DNA of 64,000 nt from Chelonoidis abingdonii (GCF_003597395.2 NC_133769.1:177535476-177599475), one strand, 5' to 3'; positions 1-14,700 are shown, numbered from the stretch's first letter. Numbers and translations are program-made. The notes: generated by a model from the sequence alone, not told the origin.

Positions 1-804
1 GCAGGAAAATCCAAGCAAAGATGTTGATTCTGTCATTCCATTTGCTTTTCCATGAGTGTGTGGAGGATCAGTGTCCCTGACATTATGGCCAATAAACGTA
101 AATAAAAGGTTAGAGGCAGCAGTTCAAATATAAATACCGTATATAGTTCTAGTTATCGCTAAGTTTCCCTATGCTGTCACAGCCTGCTTGACATTTTGTT
201 TGACTGATCTTCCAGTGGCAAACCCAAATTGAATTCTACTGTGCTTATAATTGAATGTCAATGACTCATGGCTGGTGACTGCATTGTGGATGGACGTTTA
301 CAAGTGTAGGAACTTATGTGGTTGAAATAAGGCTTTGAAGTTGACACTTCTTTAAAATGATGTATAAAATTTGTACCTCTGTGGGTGCAGTTGTTTCAGT
401 CTATGCAGCTGCAGAAGATTCAATAAACCAGAAGTTGTATATTGATTGATAGAATGAAGATAAGATTATCAAGAATTTTTTTAAATAACATGAAATCTTA
501 GACTCTGGACATTGTAGGTAAATCTGTGGAATATGCATATTTTCCACAAATAAGGATATGGATTACAGCCTAACCTAGGATGTGATATCAAAAGATGCAT
601 TTTATGAACATATGATTCTTTAAGAAGACAGGCATTAATATAGCTGAGGCTATAGACTCACTGTATGACCTTAATCATTCTAAAACAAAGAATGTTTCCT
701 TTGATCGATTTCACACAAGGAAGTATACTGCACTAAATTGAAAGTAGACAGTCTCCTGCAGGACTTTGTGATTGGCAGACATAAAAATCTTGATATCTGT
801 TTAA

Positions 805-841
805 TGTGTGTGTGTGTGTGTGTGTGTGCACGCACGCATGC
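805..841. repeat. TG microsatellite followed by alternating CA/CG purine-pyrimidine tract
   Basis: About twelve TG units run directly into CACGCACGCATGCATA. The whole stretch strictly alternates purine and pyrimidine, which is the sequence class that favours left-handed Z-DNA. Confidence 0.9.
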
Positions 842-943
842 ATATACATATATTTGACTACTACTCTCCAGACAAATAACTGAAATGCTTGGGGAGATCT
901 AAGAACTATCAGTGTCAAGTAGTGGGGGAAGTAATAATTGCTG

Positions 944-1325
944 CGCCTCTAAATGTCTGTGGCCTATATTTACTCTGTGGCCTGCGTTTTACAGGAGGTT
1001 AGACTAAACCAGGGATCAGTAGCCTTTGGCACGTACCTTGCCAGGGTAAGCTCCCTGGCGGGCCAAGTCAGTGTGTTTACCTGTCGCGTCAGCAGGTTCA
1101 GCCGATCGCGGGTCCCACTGGCCACGGTTCCCATCCCAGGCTAATGGGGGCTGCGGGAAGCAGTGTGGGCAAGGGATGTGCTGGCCGTGACTTCCCACCG
1201 CCCCCATTCGCCTGGAGCGGCAAATCGTGGGCAGTGAGAGCTGGGATCGGCACAACCTCCTGACGCAGCAGGTAAACAAACTGGGCCAGCCTGCCAGGGT
1301 GCTTAATCTCTATGCCCCTGCACTG
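944..1325 (+). repeat. CR1 3' scrap interrupted by a GC-rich palindromic repeat
   Basis: Positions 944-1,008 match the CR1 3' tail (CTGTGGCCTGCGTTTTACAG, then AGGTTAGACTAA). At about 1,009 a GC-rich block starts with GATCAGTAGCCTTTGGCACG. It is partly self-complementary: the left half carries GGTTCAGCCGATCGCGG and the right half GGGATCGGCACAACCTCC. A shorter relative lies at 47,458-47,630. This is a common interspersed element in turtles; I cannot name the family with certainty (hAT-like). Confidence 0.6.
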
Positions 1326-1767
1326 GGGAAAATTTTATCCATTAAGATCATCTTTGCCACATCATGCAATGTACATAAGACTCCTCAATAAAAAAAATCA
1401 CAAGACGTTGCAGATAATAGGGGGAAGTTTAATGATGCAGTTATTGTCTAGAACATCAGCCAATTTCTTGTAGGGAAATTAGGGTTTCTTTAACAATTCT
1501 AAGCACTGCACAGTTGCTATAAACTCCAGTAATCTACTCTGACTGTATATGTGGAACTCCTAATGATTTTATGGCAATGCTGTGCAGGTACCATAGAGAA
1601 AAAATATCAGAACTGACATCATTAATGCAGAGCCAAGGGGAAAATTTTGTTCTCTGTTAGCAATTTCTGACTATTGCAATCACTGGACAGAAATGCACAA
1701 TAAGTACTGCAATATTAATACAACCATTGACATTAATGGTCGTATGCAGCATTGCTCCCAGGATATG

Positions 1768-1927
1768 GGACACAAGGTGGGTGAAGTAATAGCTTTTATT
1801 GGCCCAACTTCTGTTGGTGACAGGGCCAAGCTTTCGAAGGTCTGAAGAGCTCTGTGTAGCTCAAAAGCTTGTCTCTTTCACCAGCAGAAGTTGGGCCAAT
1901 AAAAGATCTCACCCACCTTGTCTCTCT
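1768..1927. mobile_element. Foldback (MITE-like) element
   Basis: The left arm at about 1,774-1,820 (GGTGGGTGAAG...TTTATTGGCCCAACTTCTGTT) is the reverse complement of 1,878-1,920 (CAGCAGAAGTTGGGCCAATAAA...CACCCACC). The central loop carries AAGCTTTCGAAGG and AGAGCTCTGTGTAGC. It is a short amniote-type interspersed repeat with no coding capacity. Confidence 0.75.
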
Positions 1928-2528
1928 CATTAAGAGTAGAAGTTTTTTAATAATAGCAATCTCTTATATCTGATGTCTTTTCATGTAAATTTTAAAAAAA
2001 TGGACAAGATGTAAACATTTCCACCATCCCAACACACAAACAAAAGGAAATGTTTAAGAGGGGAATGATGGGAAATTTTATAAGCTGTAATGTCAATTCT
2101 GAATTTATTTTCATACTAGTAAACTAGGGATTTCAAATACTTGGCAAATCACATTAGCTGACATAAAGCTTGTCTTAGGTACTGACATACAGGTGGTCAC
2201 CAATTCCCAGGGTCTCCTTAGTGAAAACAGGGATTAATGCTAGTCCACATCTCAGAATCTTGAAGAGGTGTTTAAGGTTCCTTATTTGGAAAGGACCAAT
2301 GTGTCTTTGGGTCAGCCCTGAGCTGCCACCTTATATGCAACAGAACCTGTGACAACCCCAACATATTGAACAAATAAAAAAATAAACCACTATGAAAACT
2401 CCATATTTAACCACAAGGATCTCAGATAATTTCTCAGCTTGACAATTTCTTTGCTTGCTCTGTCCAGGCAGGCAGCAGCCATGTAGTATTTTGCTGCTGA
2501 TAGTTATAGGGGGGATAACTGTCCTTAC

Positions 2529-2752
2529 CTTAGGCTGAAGAGTATGTTGCCATCAGGGTACACTCGGAGCATCACATTCTCCATAGTTGTATCATGGATG
2601 AAAGATCTTTTGGAATGGACAAAAAATACATCAGGTACCCAGATCTTTTTGATCAGTCTTCCATCAAAGGTCATGCTTCTGTTTCTGGTACTAGGAAATG
2701 AAAGCCTCTCATCCTTCCAGTAATGTCTGAGGTATAAGGTCATTGTGAAGTC
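2529..2752 (-). CDS. GABRR3: GABRR3 exon 4: GABA-binding loops D, A and E
   Basis: The exon has 224 nt, a GCAAAG acceptor (ending 2,753) and a GTAAGG donor (2,528), and encodes 74 residues plus two bases of Arg. It starts DFTMTLYLRHYWKDERLSF. The Tyr-Leu-Arg of this strand is the loop D region that contacts GABA in rho receptors. An Asn-Arg-Ser sequon follows (predicted N-glycosylation), then the loop A motif IWVPDVFFVHSKRSF and the loop E strand ENVMLRVYPDGNILFSLR. All expected key residues are present. The next exon should carry the ITV.AMC strand and the Cys-loop. Confidence 0.97.
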
Positions 2753-5700
2753 CTTTGCATAAAGAAAATTAAGAGGAAGAAATGCATGTGTTTTTTTCCT
2801 GGTTCTGAATATAGCAATAATAACCAGTACAACTAATCAAATCTGATGACTTTGAACTACTTCTGCTCTGAGCTTCAAGAGCAGAATTCTCAAACCAGAG
2901 AGAGGTCACCAAAGCCACGCAGTGAGAGCACAACACAGATGGAAGATATCTTGAGATACTTGCTGTTTGCCCTGGTTAGGTGGTACTTATAGTTCAGCCA
3001 GCAAAGGGCCTGGTTTTGAACTCCATGCTACTTTCTTACACAAACACAACTACCACTGATTTCAATGGGCTGTTAGATTGGGCCCAAAATATAAAACAGT
3101 CCCAAAAGGAAAACAGCATTTTAGGAAGTAGGATAAAAGCAACTGAAATTACTCTACAGCCCTTCCACTGAACTTTTTGCTGTTTTCTCTTGATGTCACA
3201 TTAACACCTCATTTTTATCATTTGCAGCCAATAACTGAGTTCCTATTATCTAAAATATACAAGAACAAATTCTGATTTCAAGTTACACTCATGTAAATCT
3301 ACTGGGTTTACACCAGATTTGCACCATGGTAACTAAAGTCAGAATTTGACTCAAAAATGTAAAATATTGGCACATGGACCCTGAGGAACATATTATAACT
3401 CACAATGAATGAATGGGTTTGTGTGTACGTACTATTGCAGGTGGGGCTGGCAGCACCACCTATTATTAATATGGCCCAACACTTCCCATTATAAGAACCT
3501 GTTTTCTGTGTCCTATAAATTTTTCAAACTTAAACCACTTGGGCTGAATTTTTCCAGATTGGGTCTCTGCCTCAGGATGAATTTTTTTGGAGAACTTCAG
3601 CCAAAATCATTTTCTGTAATGTGATCTACTAGTATGGACCTTTGAGCTGTTGTGGTATCCCATTGACGTCAGTGGCACCCCGCACAAGACTAATGGATCC
3701 CATAGCAAGATCAGGGCCTGTGGCCTAAAACTACATGTGAAGTGAGAAACTAATATTGTAAATGTGCTCTTTATTCAGAGTTAACCTGTGTGGGCATTCC
3801 AAGATTAAATGACGCAGCAATAATGTAAGTGAAGCTGGGAATATGGCACGAACAGGATGCCTTCACAACTTTATGTTCTTGACTAGCAGTAAGAGGTTTT
3901 CCCTCTCCAAGACTGTGTGCACAGTAAGATTTTTGGCAGATTCTTCCACCACTGCTGTGTCACTATTGCAGCTCCACTAGCACTAGCAAAGATGGGAGTG
4001 CTAATGTATACTGGATACTGGCATCTGCCTACCAGCTAACAGTAGGTCTATATGGCATAGTGGTAGAAATGTGGGTGGCCAGTATACACTACCACTTAAG
4101 ACCACTGCTAGCCCCAGTGATGCTGCACCAGTGCTACAGCAATTGAGGGACACAAGGCTCAGTGTAGGCATTGTGTCTTTGAGAGAGAAAACCTCTTAGT
4201 GCAAGTCAAGGACATAAAGTTGTGATGCAGAATGAATGAAAGTTGCCTCTGTGCACAGGACCCGCAAAAGCTAAAGGCTTGCAGAGTGATTTTCAAAGGT
4301 GTGTAACACCCAGGAACTCCCCCTCAGCTTAACAGGAACTACGGAGTGCTCAATACTTTTGAAAAATCAAGCTATTAAGTGCTTTGTCCCTTGGCACACA
4401 AGAGACATTTAACACATATTTACATGTAGCATCTATCAATTTGAATGAAAATTACTTTCATGTATCAATATGATAATATAATCTTGTAGGATTCTACTTC
4501 TTTAACTATATTGGTTCTACATCAGAATCTTGGAGGGTTATTTCTGAAGCCTATGTGATCCCAGAGTTTTGGTTACAATTCTGTCTTCCATCAGTTTAGT
4601 AACAGGATTTAAGTGATAAAACTTACCATGTCAACTTCTGAAATGCTGTCAATACTTTCCACCTGCACATCAATGCCCACTGGTATTGGTGACCCTTCAA
4701 AACAGCAGAACAAAAAATGTGACCGGAAGTGACAAATGTTTTTCATATATACATATATGTTAATATAAACCTAAACTACATGCACTGCTCGCCACCTCTC
4801 CACACATGTGCTGCCTTGAATTAATTTTAAAACTGTTATGTGCACTGACTCCAACCTTAGTAACCAAAAGAGAAAGTCAATGACAATGAAAGAAAACCTG
4901 ATTTTAAAAATCTGATCAAATAAGCACATGTTCTTCAGTGATCTCTTTGCAATCTAGCACAGGGTATGACTTGGATTTACAGCATGACCCTGAAGTTTGG
5001 TGAGTGGAAAAAAGTTTTCTTACAATTCTGAAACTATTGAAGTTTACGCAACTTATTAGAATGGCCCTGCGGAAAACTTACATAAATACCAGTATCAAAT
5101 ATACCAGTGCTTGTAAAGACTACTTAATAGTGAAAACTTTTCCTCCACCTTCTAAAGAAAATTATTTATTATATGCCTAAAGTAACTGTACTAGGTAACT
5201 AATAAAAGTTTGTCCTATAATACCTTGAAATGGATATAAGTCCCATAAATAGGAAAGCTGCTCACTGACTGCTTAGTAAAACCATATTCTAATCTGTTTC
5301 TCAGTGCTGGTGCAACTACACTGGTACTAACAACAATGCAACATAAGAACGGCCGTACAGGGTCAGACCAATTGCCCCTCCAATCCAGTATCTTGCCTTC
5401 TGACACTGGCCAATGCCAGGTGCTTCAGAGGGAATAAACAGAACAGGTAATTGTCAAGTGATCCATCCCCTGTCACTCATTCACAGCTTCTGGCAAACAG
5501 AGGCTAGGGACACTTCAGAACAGACATAGCTCCCATGTTTTTACCACCACATCATGAAAATCTGCTCACAGAAACATTAACTATTATATGACTACGGAAT
5601 GGCAGTAAGGACACTGGCTGTGATGACCAGGGAGAGTATGGGAGAAGATAGATAGATACTAATTTAACTGCTCTAAGATTTTATAAATAAATTAAATTCC

Positions 5701-8700
5701 TAATCAAGTATTTTGCAAGTCAAAGCTCCCATTCTGCCCACTATTCTGAATTTCAGAGCTCTGGAGAGCACATATAGGTTAAAAATGCATCTACAAAACA
5801 GAGGCAGAACAGTTAGGTGACTGCCACTGACTCATACAGGGATTTTTTTGGTATTGCAAAATATTAAAAAGTGCAATATTACAGTTAAATTAAAACAGGT
5901 CAAGAAATGAAGAAGTTAAGGTTCCCAGACCAATGCTAACAGTTATGCTTTATATATACACGTGAGTTATCCAGTATATATTTTACAGCAAAGATACCAA
6001 GCCCGAAAAAAATTACGCATGTGCTTTACTTCAAGCACATGAGTAGAGACACTGACATTAATGGGACTGCAGAAGTCTGACTGAGAGCAGAATTTGGGAG
6101 CACCATAAGTGCAACGTATATCTAAAATAAAATAATGTTACGTTTGTAGGATTGTGGCTTTGAAACCAATGGAACTTCTCACATGTGTAGAGTTATAAAC
6201 GTGCCAAAGCATTTGCAGAATCAGTACCTCAGTCAGTAACATGGAACCAGAGAACCAAGAACAACCGTGTATCCCTCTGCAATATGGCTGACACATTGTT
6301 GCTGTCAGAACATTTGGACTAGAGGGGAAAAAAAGAGCTGAGGATGTAGGAGAAAGTCAAAGAGAGCTCAACATGAGAGGAAAGGAAAGACATTTGCATT
6401 TAACAATTATTGACCATAGATCAGGGGTTCTCAAACTGGGGGTCGGGACCCCTCAGGGGGTCACGAGGTTATTACATGGGAGGTCACGAGCTGTCAGCCT
6501 GCACCCCAAACCCCAGTTTGCACCCAGCATTTATAATGTGTTAAATATATTAAAATTGTTTTTAATTTATAAGGGGGGGGTCGCACTCAGAGGCTTGCTG
6601 TGTGAAAGAGGTCACCAGTATAAAAGTTTGAGAACCATTGCCATAGATGATATTATTTTCACATCTTTGATGCTTAATAAATTATTTAAAAAATGTAAAT
6701 GAATGTACCTCAATACAGTATGCATTATTTTCATCGCTCTTAACTAATTTATGTATACAAAAAGCAAGAGAGATTTTGCTTACATGAAGAGACTTTACAT
6801 AAAATTAAATGTAATACTTTGTATCTGACCCCTTTAAACCTCTCTCTGCTTCTCCTGCTTCTTGTTTGCCAGCTCTCGAGGCTGTAGTAGCTTCTGCAGA
6901 TGCTTTGTTTCGAACCTTAAATGGGTGTGTAGGTTGATAAATCTATGCAGCTATGGATTCACTGGCCACTACCTCACCTCCACACTGGCCTAACCCCACC
7001 CCTCACTCTGAGGTAGGGCAGATCAAGCATTCACAGAGCTCTAATCCACTGAGTGCAGGAGGTGCAGACTCCTCCACTCACTTTGACCCTAATTTGGTAA
7101 AGTACTTAAGTACATGCCTAACTTTAAACATGTGTTGTCCCTTTAATTTCAGTGGAACTGCTCACATGCTTAGAGTTCGGCATGTGCTTAAGTACCTTGC
7201 TGCATTGGGGTCTTTCTATATCCTGTCCCTCCCCTACCATGAAACAAATGCATACTGGTCCTTCTCTGGTCAGGGCTTTCTGGATTTATTAGTTGGGTTG
7301 GAGCATCTGGTACCCTGAGTCAGAGCCAACTTCCACTAAAATCAATGGTAATTAACCACTGGAACAGATTACCAAGGGAGGAGATACATTCTCCATCACT
7401 TGGACTCTTTACATTGAGACTGGATGTTTTTCTAAAAGAAAGACTCTAGTTGAACCACAAGTCGTTGAGTCACTGGGTGAAATTCTATGGCCTGTGTTAT
7501 ACAGAAGGTCAGACTAAATGAATATCATAATCCCTTCTGGCTTTGTTAATCAATGAAGGAATGGAGAGACATCTATTGATATAAATGGCACTGGACTGAG
7601 TCCTAAAAGAGAAAAAAGAATAAACTATTCTCTCTCCCCCAGAGGTGGAGTTGATCAGGGTAGAGGTACAGAGATGGGACAGCGTAGGGAAAACTTGTGC
7701 TGCTGGTGCCTATGCCACAATGCTGCTGTTAATAAATTCAGTGTCTTAGGCTGACAATGAGGCACCAGCACTACTTTCATTTAAAAATAGTATCGAGAGA
7801 AAATCTAGGTTTTTATTTTCCCATTTTAACAAAACGGGGGAATGGGCAAGAGGATTTTTTCATTAAACTGAGCAGCTCCAGTTGCTGCTAGAGAATTTCC
7901 ACAAATCATTATTTTAGAGGGATTAGTGATTTTCACAATGGAAGTTCCGCAGATTTTCAAGATAATTACTCCTCAGCAGCAAATCCAAATTATTTTCAGA
8001 TGGATTTATATTTATGCAATCAAATCCTGCCTTGTGGAATCAGTTTTCCTTCATTTTATTTATTTTAAAAGGTCTAAACCAAGCTAATGTTTCTCTCATG
8101 AGTATGGAGTTTATTTTCATCAGTAGCCTGAGTGAAAGATAATAGCTGCATATGCAAGTTACGTAACGTTTTTTTTTTTAAATGTAGGTCCTCCCAAATT
8201 CTGCAGCATTTTAGGGTCAATTTGTATGGTAGGAATGACAAAATCCTATGACAGACCTTAGAGAATTTTAAGGCATTTTTGTGCAGTTATATCTTTTACC
8301 ACGTCGTTGCTGTACTCCACATGCATTTCCATAGGAAACATGTAGAATTTAGGGGACTCAGCTAGTGAATTCCAGAAGCTTTGATCTTTCCACAGTGCCA
8401 TGATACTCAGATCATTCATTACCCAGGAAATAATTTAACCCTTTCTTTTTTGTTCCAGTTTGGAAAAATTTCAATATTCCAACAGTGAATGCATCACTAT
8501 TTTGCCAAGCTCCCCCAAGCTCCCACTACTAGATGGAGTATCAGACCTCTTCCAGTTGCATGCAGTTGTAACAGGGTATGTTGGCTTTTTAAGGAGGCTA
8601 CAGACCCAGCATAGCTCACCCCCCGAGTTCTGAGACCTTATGGGAGTTGTAGGCTCGGCAACAATGCATACTGGGAAAGGGGCAGGCATATAAAAATACT

Positions 8701-11700
8701 CCTGTTCCCTCTGGCAAGGCAGGGGACAAGGAATAGGTAAGACCTAACGATGCTCCCTCCTGAAAAGGGCCAGAGAAGCTGTCTAGAAGAGAGGTCAGGT
8801 GGATAGAAGAGTAAGGAAACCACAGGGAGAAGAAAGTACTGTGGAATTTGTTACAGTTCCCTGGGTTGGACAGAGCTGGGAGTAGGGGCAGGGGGCAGTA
8901 ATAAAGGGTATTTTATCCTTGTACATCTGTTTGTTTGAAGTATTTGAGATGGGACGGTGCCAGAAGTAGGCAAGGCCTAGGATGGAAGTTAGGGGACTAT
9001 CAGAGTAAAGGAAGAGGCCTTGGGCAAGGTGGTCTTGGGCTTGAAATGTTAAGTGAGTGCTAGTTTCCTGTCAAAGCTGTGTCTTCCAAAAGAGGGTGAG
9101 AGGAAGCCCCCTTCACTCCCTCCATCACTAGGGGAAAATTCTGGAGACCTGCGATGGAGGGCTGTGACACAGAGAGGAAAAGATCTAGGTGCTGAATGAC
9201 ATGCTGGAGCCCTTTTTTGCAGTAGATTTCCATTGGACTCTTGCTTGCCTCGGAAGAGACAGAGTTGTTCTAATTTAGCTGAAAGAGTAAACTAAACTAC
9301 CCAACCAGTAAGATGACCTATGAGGAAACTGAGACAGATGGCACACCTGATAACAGAAAGAGGAAAGAGAAGCCACCTGCGTACAGAAACTTTTACCTTC
9401 TACTGGCTAAATATTACCACACATTACAGTTCAGGTATTTCTTAACTGTGTGAGGGTTATCGTGCTCTCTAAAGGCTGCCCTCACAAAGACATGGTGAGC
9501 CTTAACACGACCAACTACACACTCGAGCCTTGATCTTGCAGGTCCATGTGCAGTGTGCGATAGGGAACATATGGTTCCACTCCAGTGTAAATGTGAACAA
9601 AGACCATACATGTGCTTAAATCACAATAACTATACTTAGATAGTTCTTTTCATCTGTAGATCTCAAAACGCTTCACTAAGGAGGATAAGTAGAATTCTAC
9701 TGTACATGTAGGGAAACAGAGGCACAGAGAAATTAGATGTTACCCAATATATAGTCATCGCAAATTTAAACAAATTAAAAGGTGAGAGAGATTAATAAAT
9801 TGAGGCTAGAACTGAAACAAGCTGGAGAGTCAATGAAGACAGAAGAACCAGGAGGGCTCATCCAAGTAGTAAAAACTTCAGAGGAGATGGCTCTTTCACA
9901 AAGAGAAGAAGAGAGGCAGATGGTAGATCAGTCAAAGGAGGGGTGTGTGATAGACTCTAGCGAGTCCTCAGAGGGTGATGGTAAAGCAAGACAGTGACTT
10001 TTAAAAAAGCCTTTCAAATAATGTAGTTAAGAAACACTAAATAGGAAGATTATTTAAAAGGGATTCAAAGAGCAGCTTTCTCCAACCCCCTCTCTCAAAT
10101 GGGAGAGTTCTGCCTGTCAAGCCAGTCTGACTGGTGACACAGCAGATCATAGCTGGCCAGGAAACATCATTTTGATATCTGAAAGTGATCGTTTGCCTGG
10201 AGTTTAAAGTAACGCTGTGGAAGTTCTGCATGGTGTGAGCAATGCAATTTATTTTCTCCCTCCTCCTGCAGTCCAAGCTGGATTATTTTCTAAGAGTTCC
10301 ACAATACCTAACAGACAGCTAAGAGACTTGAGGCCATGATATTTTTAAAAGGGCATGGTAAGATATTAAAAGATTTGCATGTGAACCCACTGACTTTCCT
10401 TTCCTTTCCATGGGTAACATGACACTACTTTTAGGCAATTACCATTTCTGAGGATGAGGTTTACACTACTGTACAGCTGTTAAATACATAATCCCTTTCT
10501 GCTCTCCCATTGGCAGAGGAAGACATCATGCTCACTCACATTGGTCTGGCTTTCAAAAGGACAATAAAAGAAGGAACAGAGTCTCCTAGCAGTTCAACCT
10601 TTCATCAGGACTGATTAGTACGGCTCTATGAGCTAAGAGGTGAAAACATTATCTAAAAATTGGAACAGAAGCAATATAGGTACAGGTAATGCTAACAGGA
10701 GGTAATGACATGTGGAATCATAATTTAGCCTCCCTCCATACTGCAGATTAAATTGTTTTAGCACGTGGCAGGGGAGGAGGGGAGAGGGCAATTTAAGCAG
10801 ATTAATGGATAGGGGAAGTTGTGTAGATCATGGCATCAGGGAAGTGGGCAGCATTCAAGCAGTGGGGGATATTTGTATGGACATACGCACATGCTCTATG
10901 ACTATGACACAAATTGAACAGTTTCTGTTGACGCTAGCCTTTACTTGAGAAGCAAACAGTTTTAGGGCTTGTCTAAACACAGAGGGTTTACTTTGCACTA
11001 ACTTTTGAAATGGCCTGCATACACATGGCATAAACCCTTAAGAGAGTAACTCTGCATATTACACTTACAAATGTAATACATCCCCTCTGTATTGAGTTAG
11101 TGCAGACTAATGTTCATGGGTTTACCTCACTCTTACACTGTACCATTCTGAAACTTCTGAAGGACAATCCAGCATGTTCAGCATTGTTGCAGAGATTTGG
11201 GGTAATTTTAGGATGACTAGACAGCAAGTGTGAAAAATCTGGATGGGGGGTGGGGGTAATAGGAGCCCATATAAAAAAAAGCCCCAAATATTGGGACTGT
11301 CTCTATAAAATCGGGATGTCTGGTCACTCTGGGTAATTCCCAAATTTGAAACCAGACAATGCACTGTGGGATGGAGTTGGGAAGACTGGATGAAGTGCAG
11401 CTGCCATGCTTGTGGCTTCTTGAGCCCACACTGGGGAAAATTTATTCTAAACTGCTCTAGCCCAGCCACACCTAAGATAAAGACTGCTCCTCGCTGCTAC
11501 AACTAGCCATTGCAATTAACACTTATAAAATGTCTCTGGCGGCTTTTGTTTTGATCAAGAGGTTGTACAAGAATTGCAAACACAAGGTGCCCCAAGCAAT
11601 GGTTTCCTTCAATTTTTTTTATTTTATTTTTTTTTTAATTTGGAGCAGACAGGTCCTGTGTGAGAGACAGGGTGTTTGTGGCAGCCTATCTTTGACTCTC

Positions 11701-14700
11701 AAACTATAAGAGCACTATGAAATGAAACAGAAGCAAAGAGAAAATCCAGCCAAGGAAACCATGTGACAGCCAAGCTTTGGGAATAAATGCATTATAACAC
11801 TGAGTCTTTTTTTTTTTTTTCATGTTTGAGTACAGCCAGAGCTATGTTCTGAATTATAGGTTTGGTTCACTTAACCTCATTTTATAATGCGTTGCAGGCA
11901 AAGAAGCATTCTGTGGCAAGAAGTAGAAACAGCACATTAATAGCCTGCTGAGTTTGAGTCAGCTTGACATATCCTATTTGTGAGGTTTACATATGCAAAT
12001 TAATCTATTAATAAATTAGTAATGTCAGAACTGAATTTTAAAAAGATCATTTGGTAAGAGTCAGAAGGACAAATTATGCTTGCACTTACACCAACAAACA
12101 TCTAGAATAACATCACTGGTTACAGTGGAGTTATACCACATTTACATCTACGTAAGTGAAGCAGGATTTGGCCCAGTCAGCCTAAAATAGGTGTTCTCAT
12201 CTCCACAAGGCCACAGACATAGGCAGTGCAAAGTGAACTTAAACTGGACTAAAGAATTCCCCTGACACAGAGGGAATTTCTGTGAGCTTTAGGCTGATGG
12301 AGCGTGCATAGCCAGATGCTCTGACCCCGAAGTAAAGGGAAGATTATTTGTTGTGGAAGGAGACTCAGTTGGGCTGCGTTACCAAAATCTTTGGGCATGG
12401 CTCCATGCTGTAACACCCAACAGGGTGTAACTGAGGGCAGAATTTGACCTATTTAAAAAAATTCTTTTGTTTTTAAAATACATGCTCTTTACCCAACTGT
12501 TCTGACCTGATTTTCCTCCGACCCCCCGCTTCAGTATTGTTAGCTGATGCAGCTGAGCTGAATAAATCATGCTATGGAGCACAAGTGCGTGTGACAGATA
12601 CAAGTCGACCAGGGCTCACAGCAATGAAATGCTCTATCTGTTAGGCTTGAAAAAAGCATCAGCTTCTGAATGCATAAACCAAAGTGCTGTAAATCTCTCC
12701 CATCGTAAAGCCAGATTATGGCTCATGCTGTGCAGGTGCAGTAGCAAGGAGAAAGCACAGCATGCTCTCTTCCCCACTCCAACGTAGCTCTGCAGGTGGC
12801 GGCTGTAGTTAGGCAGGCTGTACAGGCTATGCTGGTAGAGCCAGTCGGCCCCAGAAAGGAGTGTTTACAATGGCGAGGGCTCCACACTCTCCATGCTCTC
12901 CAGCAGAGCTCCACTGGAGAAGTAAGAGCTATAACTTTTTCAGGGGGTAGCACATGACACTAACCCACATACCCTGGGGTGCCTTTGGAGGCACTGGGCC
13001 CAATTCACCTTGGCCCTGACCTTCGTATAGTCATTGCATAGCTGCTAAAATATGCTACCACATCAGAGTGGTGGCATTTGCACCCATTTTGCACTGGGGT
13101 AAATGATGCCCCAGGGCAATAGTGAATTGAGCCTGGAATGCCTCCAATGCTACTTTAGTGTAGCACCTCCTCTTTTTCACTCAGGTTCTAGAGAGACACA
13201 ATTAAAGCTCTACCGTTTGGAAAGAACTGCATCCCGAACAGATTGTTTCCCCACTAATTAGTATTTCATGGCTTCCCGCACCTCCACCTCATACCACCAA
13301 TTCCCCTCAGTCAGCTGGATGGCCAGAGTGAGAAACCATAGCCAGAAAACACCTGACCACTCAAAAGAAAAAAGTCTTTAAAATAAAACAGGCCAAACCA
13401 TTCAGTTAGTAAGCAAATAATCTATAGAACAGGTTCAAATGGCAATGTTAATGCTATCAGACCACAGTGATGTTTAAAGGAGGGCTTTTTGTTTGGTTGG
13501 TTTTTGTGTGTGTTCAGAGCTGCAGAGACCCATGGTGATGACATCCAGATTAAAGAGAGCAAAATCTATTCTCTGTCTCCAGATTTATTCAGTAATACTA
13601 GTCCAATTTCCAACTTCCAGAAATAATTATAGTACTGCACATGGTTCATATGCTCCAAATAATAACTAACCTATATTTTAAGATAGTCTGTATTGTTTGT
13701 ATTGACTCTTTTCCTTTGGTGTCTTTAACAACAGTGCACGTTCCCCATCACCAATTGCATCTCAGCATGTATTTAAGCTCCCCTTTGCTATATACTGCAG
13801 CAATAGATGAAAGTCAATCTCCTTCAAGGAAATGCATATCCTGTATCTCTCCTGTCATGGGATTAATTAGGGTACCCTATCCAAAGTCATGTTCTGATTA
13901 GTTAGTTGAGGCTTGGCCCTTTTGGTGATGTCACAACTGTGTATTAACTACCAACGAAGCCTTGATTCCCCATTGCGTTACTCCATGTTTTGTTGGCATA
14001 ACCCCACTGAAGTCTGATGAAACCCAAACAGGCTTCCAAACCTGCCTGGTTTCCTGCCAACTCGCCCACCTAGCTCCACAGCAGCCTGGGCTTCCAGGGT
14101 CCGTGCCTGTCCCCATTGATTTCAATGGGGTTACACCAGCATACAACAAAGAGTAATGCGAAGAGTGAATCAGGGCCAAAGATCATTTTATTGAGACTTT
14201 CATCTGTTACTCTTAGAAATTCCCATAGCCTCTCAGTGTTACTCTTATTTACCACTATAGAAATTGCACCCAGTACTATTCTAGATATTAACAGCCCTCT
14301 TGTGAAGATTTGGGAAATCCCTGAACAGGAAGATATGGCAGATATGTTGCTACCCACATCACTATTTCTTGTGGATGTTAGCAGGGAAGGGAGATCCAGC
14401 TGACTCCTTGTTCTGCTGAAAGCTACTTCTGAAAGACAGAAGTATAACTAGTAATCTGATATTTGAAAATCCACTGGCTGATAAGTTACCATCTTCCTCA
14501 CTGAGTATGTGTGTATTCACCCATGGCAATATGATCATCAATACCCACTGAAGTCAATGTAAAGACTCCAACTGACTTCAATGGGCACTAGATCAGGCCC
14601 TATTACTAGCCATGTTATAATAAGAGGACAGGACTGACAAAAACGAAAACAAAGCTGCCAGGCACCAAAAGAAATGCTTTCTGTGAAAAAAATTAAAACG

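Larger units (their letters stand above)
1..2528. other. GABRR3 intron 4 (partial, runs off the left edge)
   Basis: Intronic by position; no coding exon is recognised in it. It holds a TG dinucleotide tract (805-841), a CR1 3' scrap joined to a GC-rich repeat (944-1,325) and a foldback element (1,768-1,927). The remainder (1-804, 1,326-1,767, 1,928-2,528) is AT-rich sequence in which I see nothing specific. Confidence 0.8.

Noticed and set aside
9782..9997. Charged 71-codon plus-strand frame (MREINKLRLELKQAG...)
   Set aside because: Looks coiled-coil-like, but it follows an ancient repeat inside intron 2, has no splice-bounded partner and no recognised homology.
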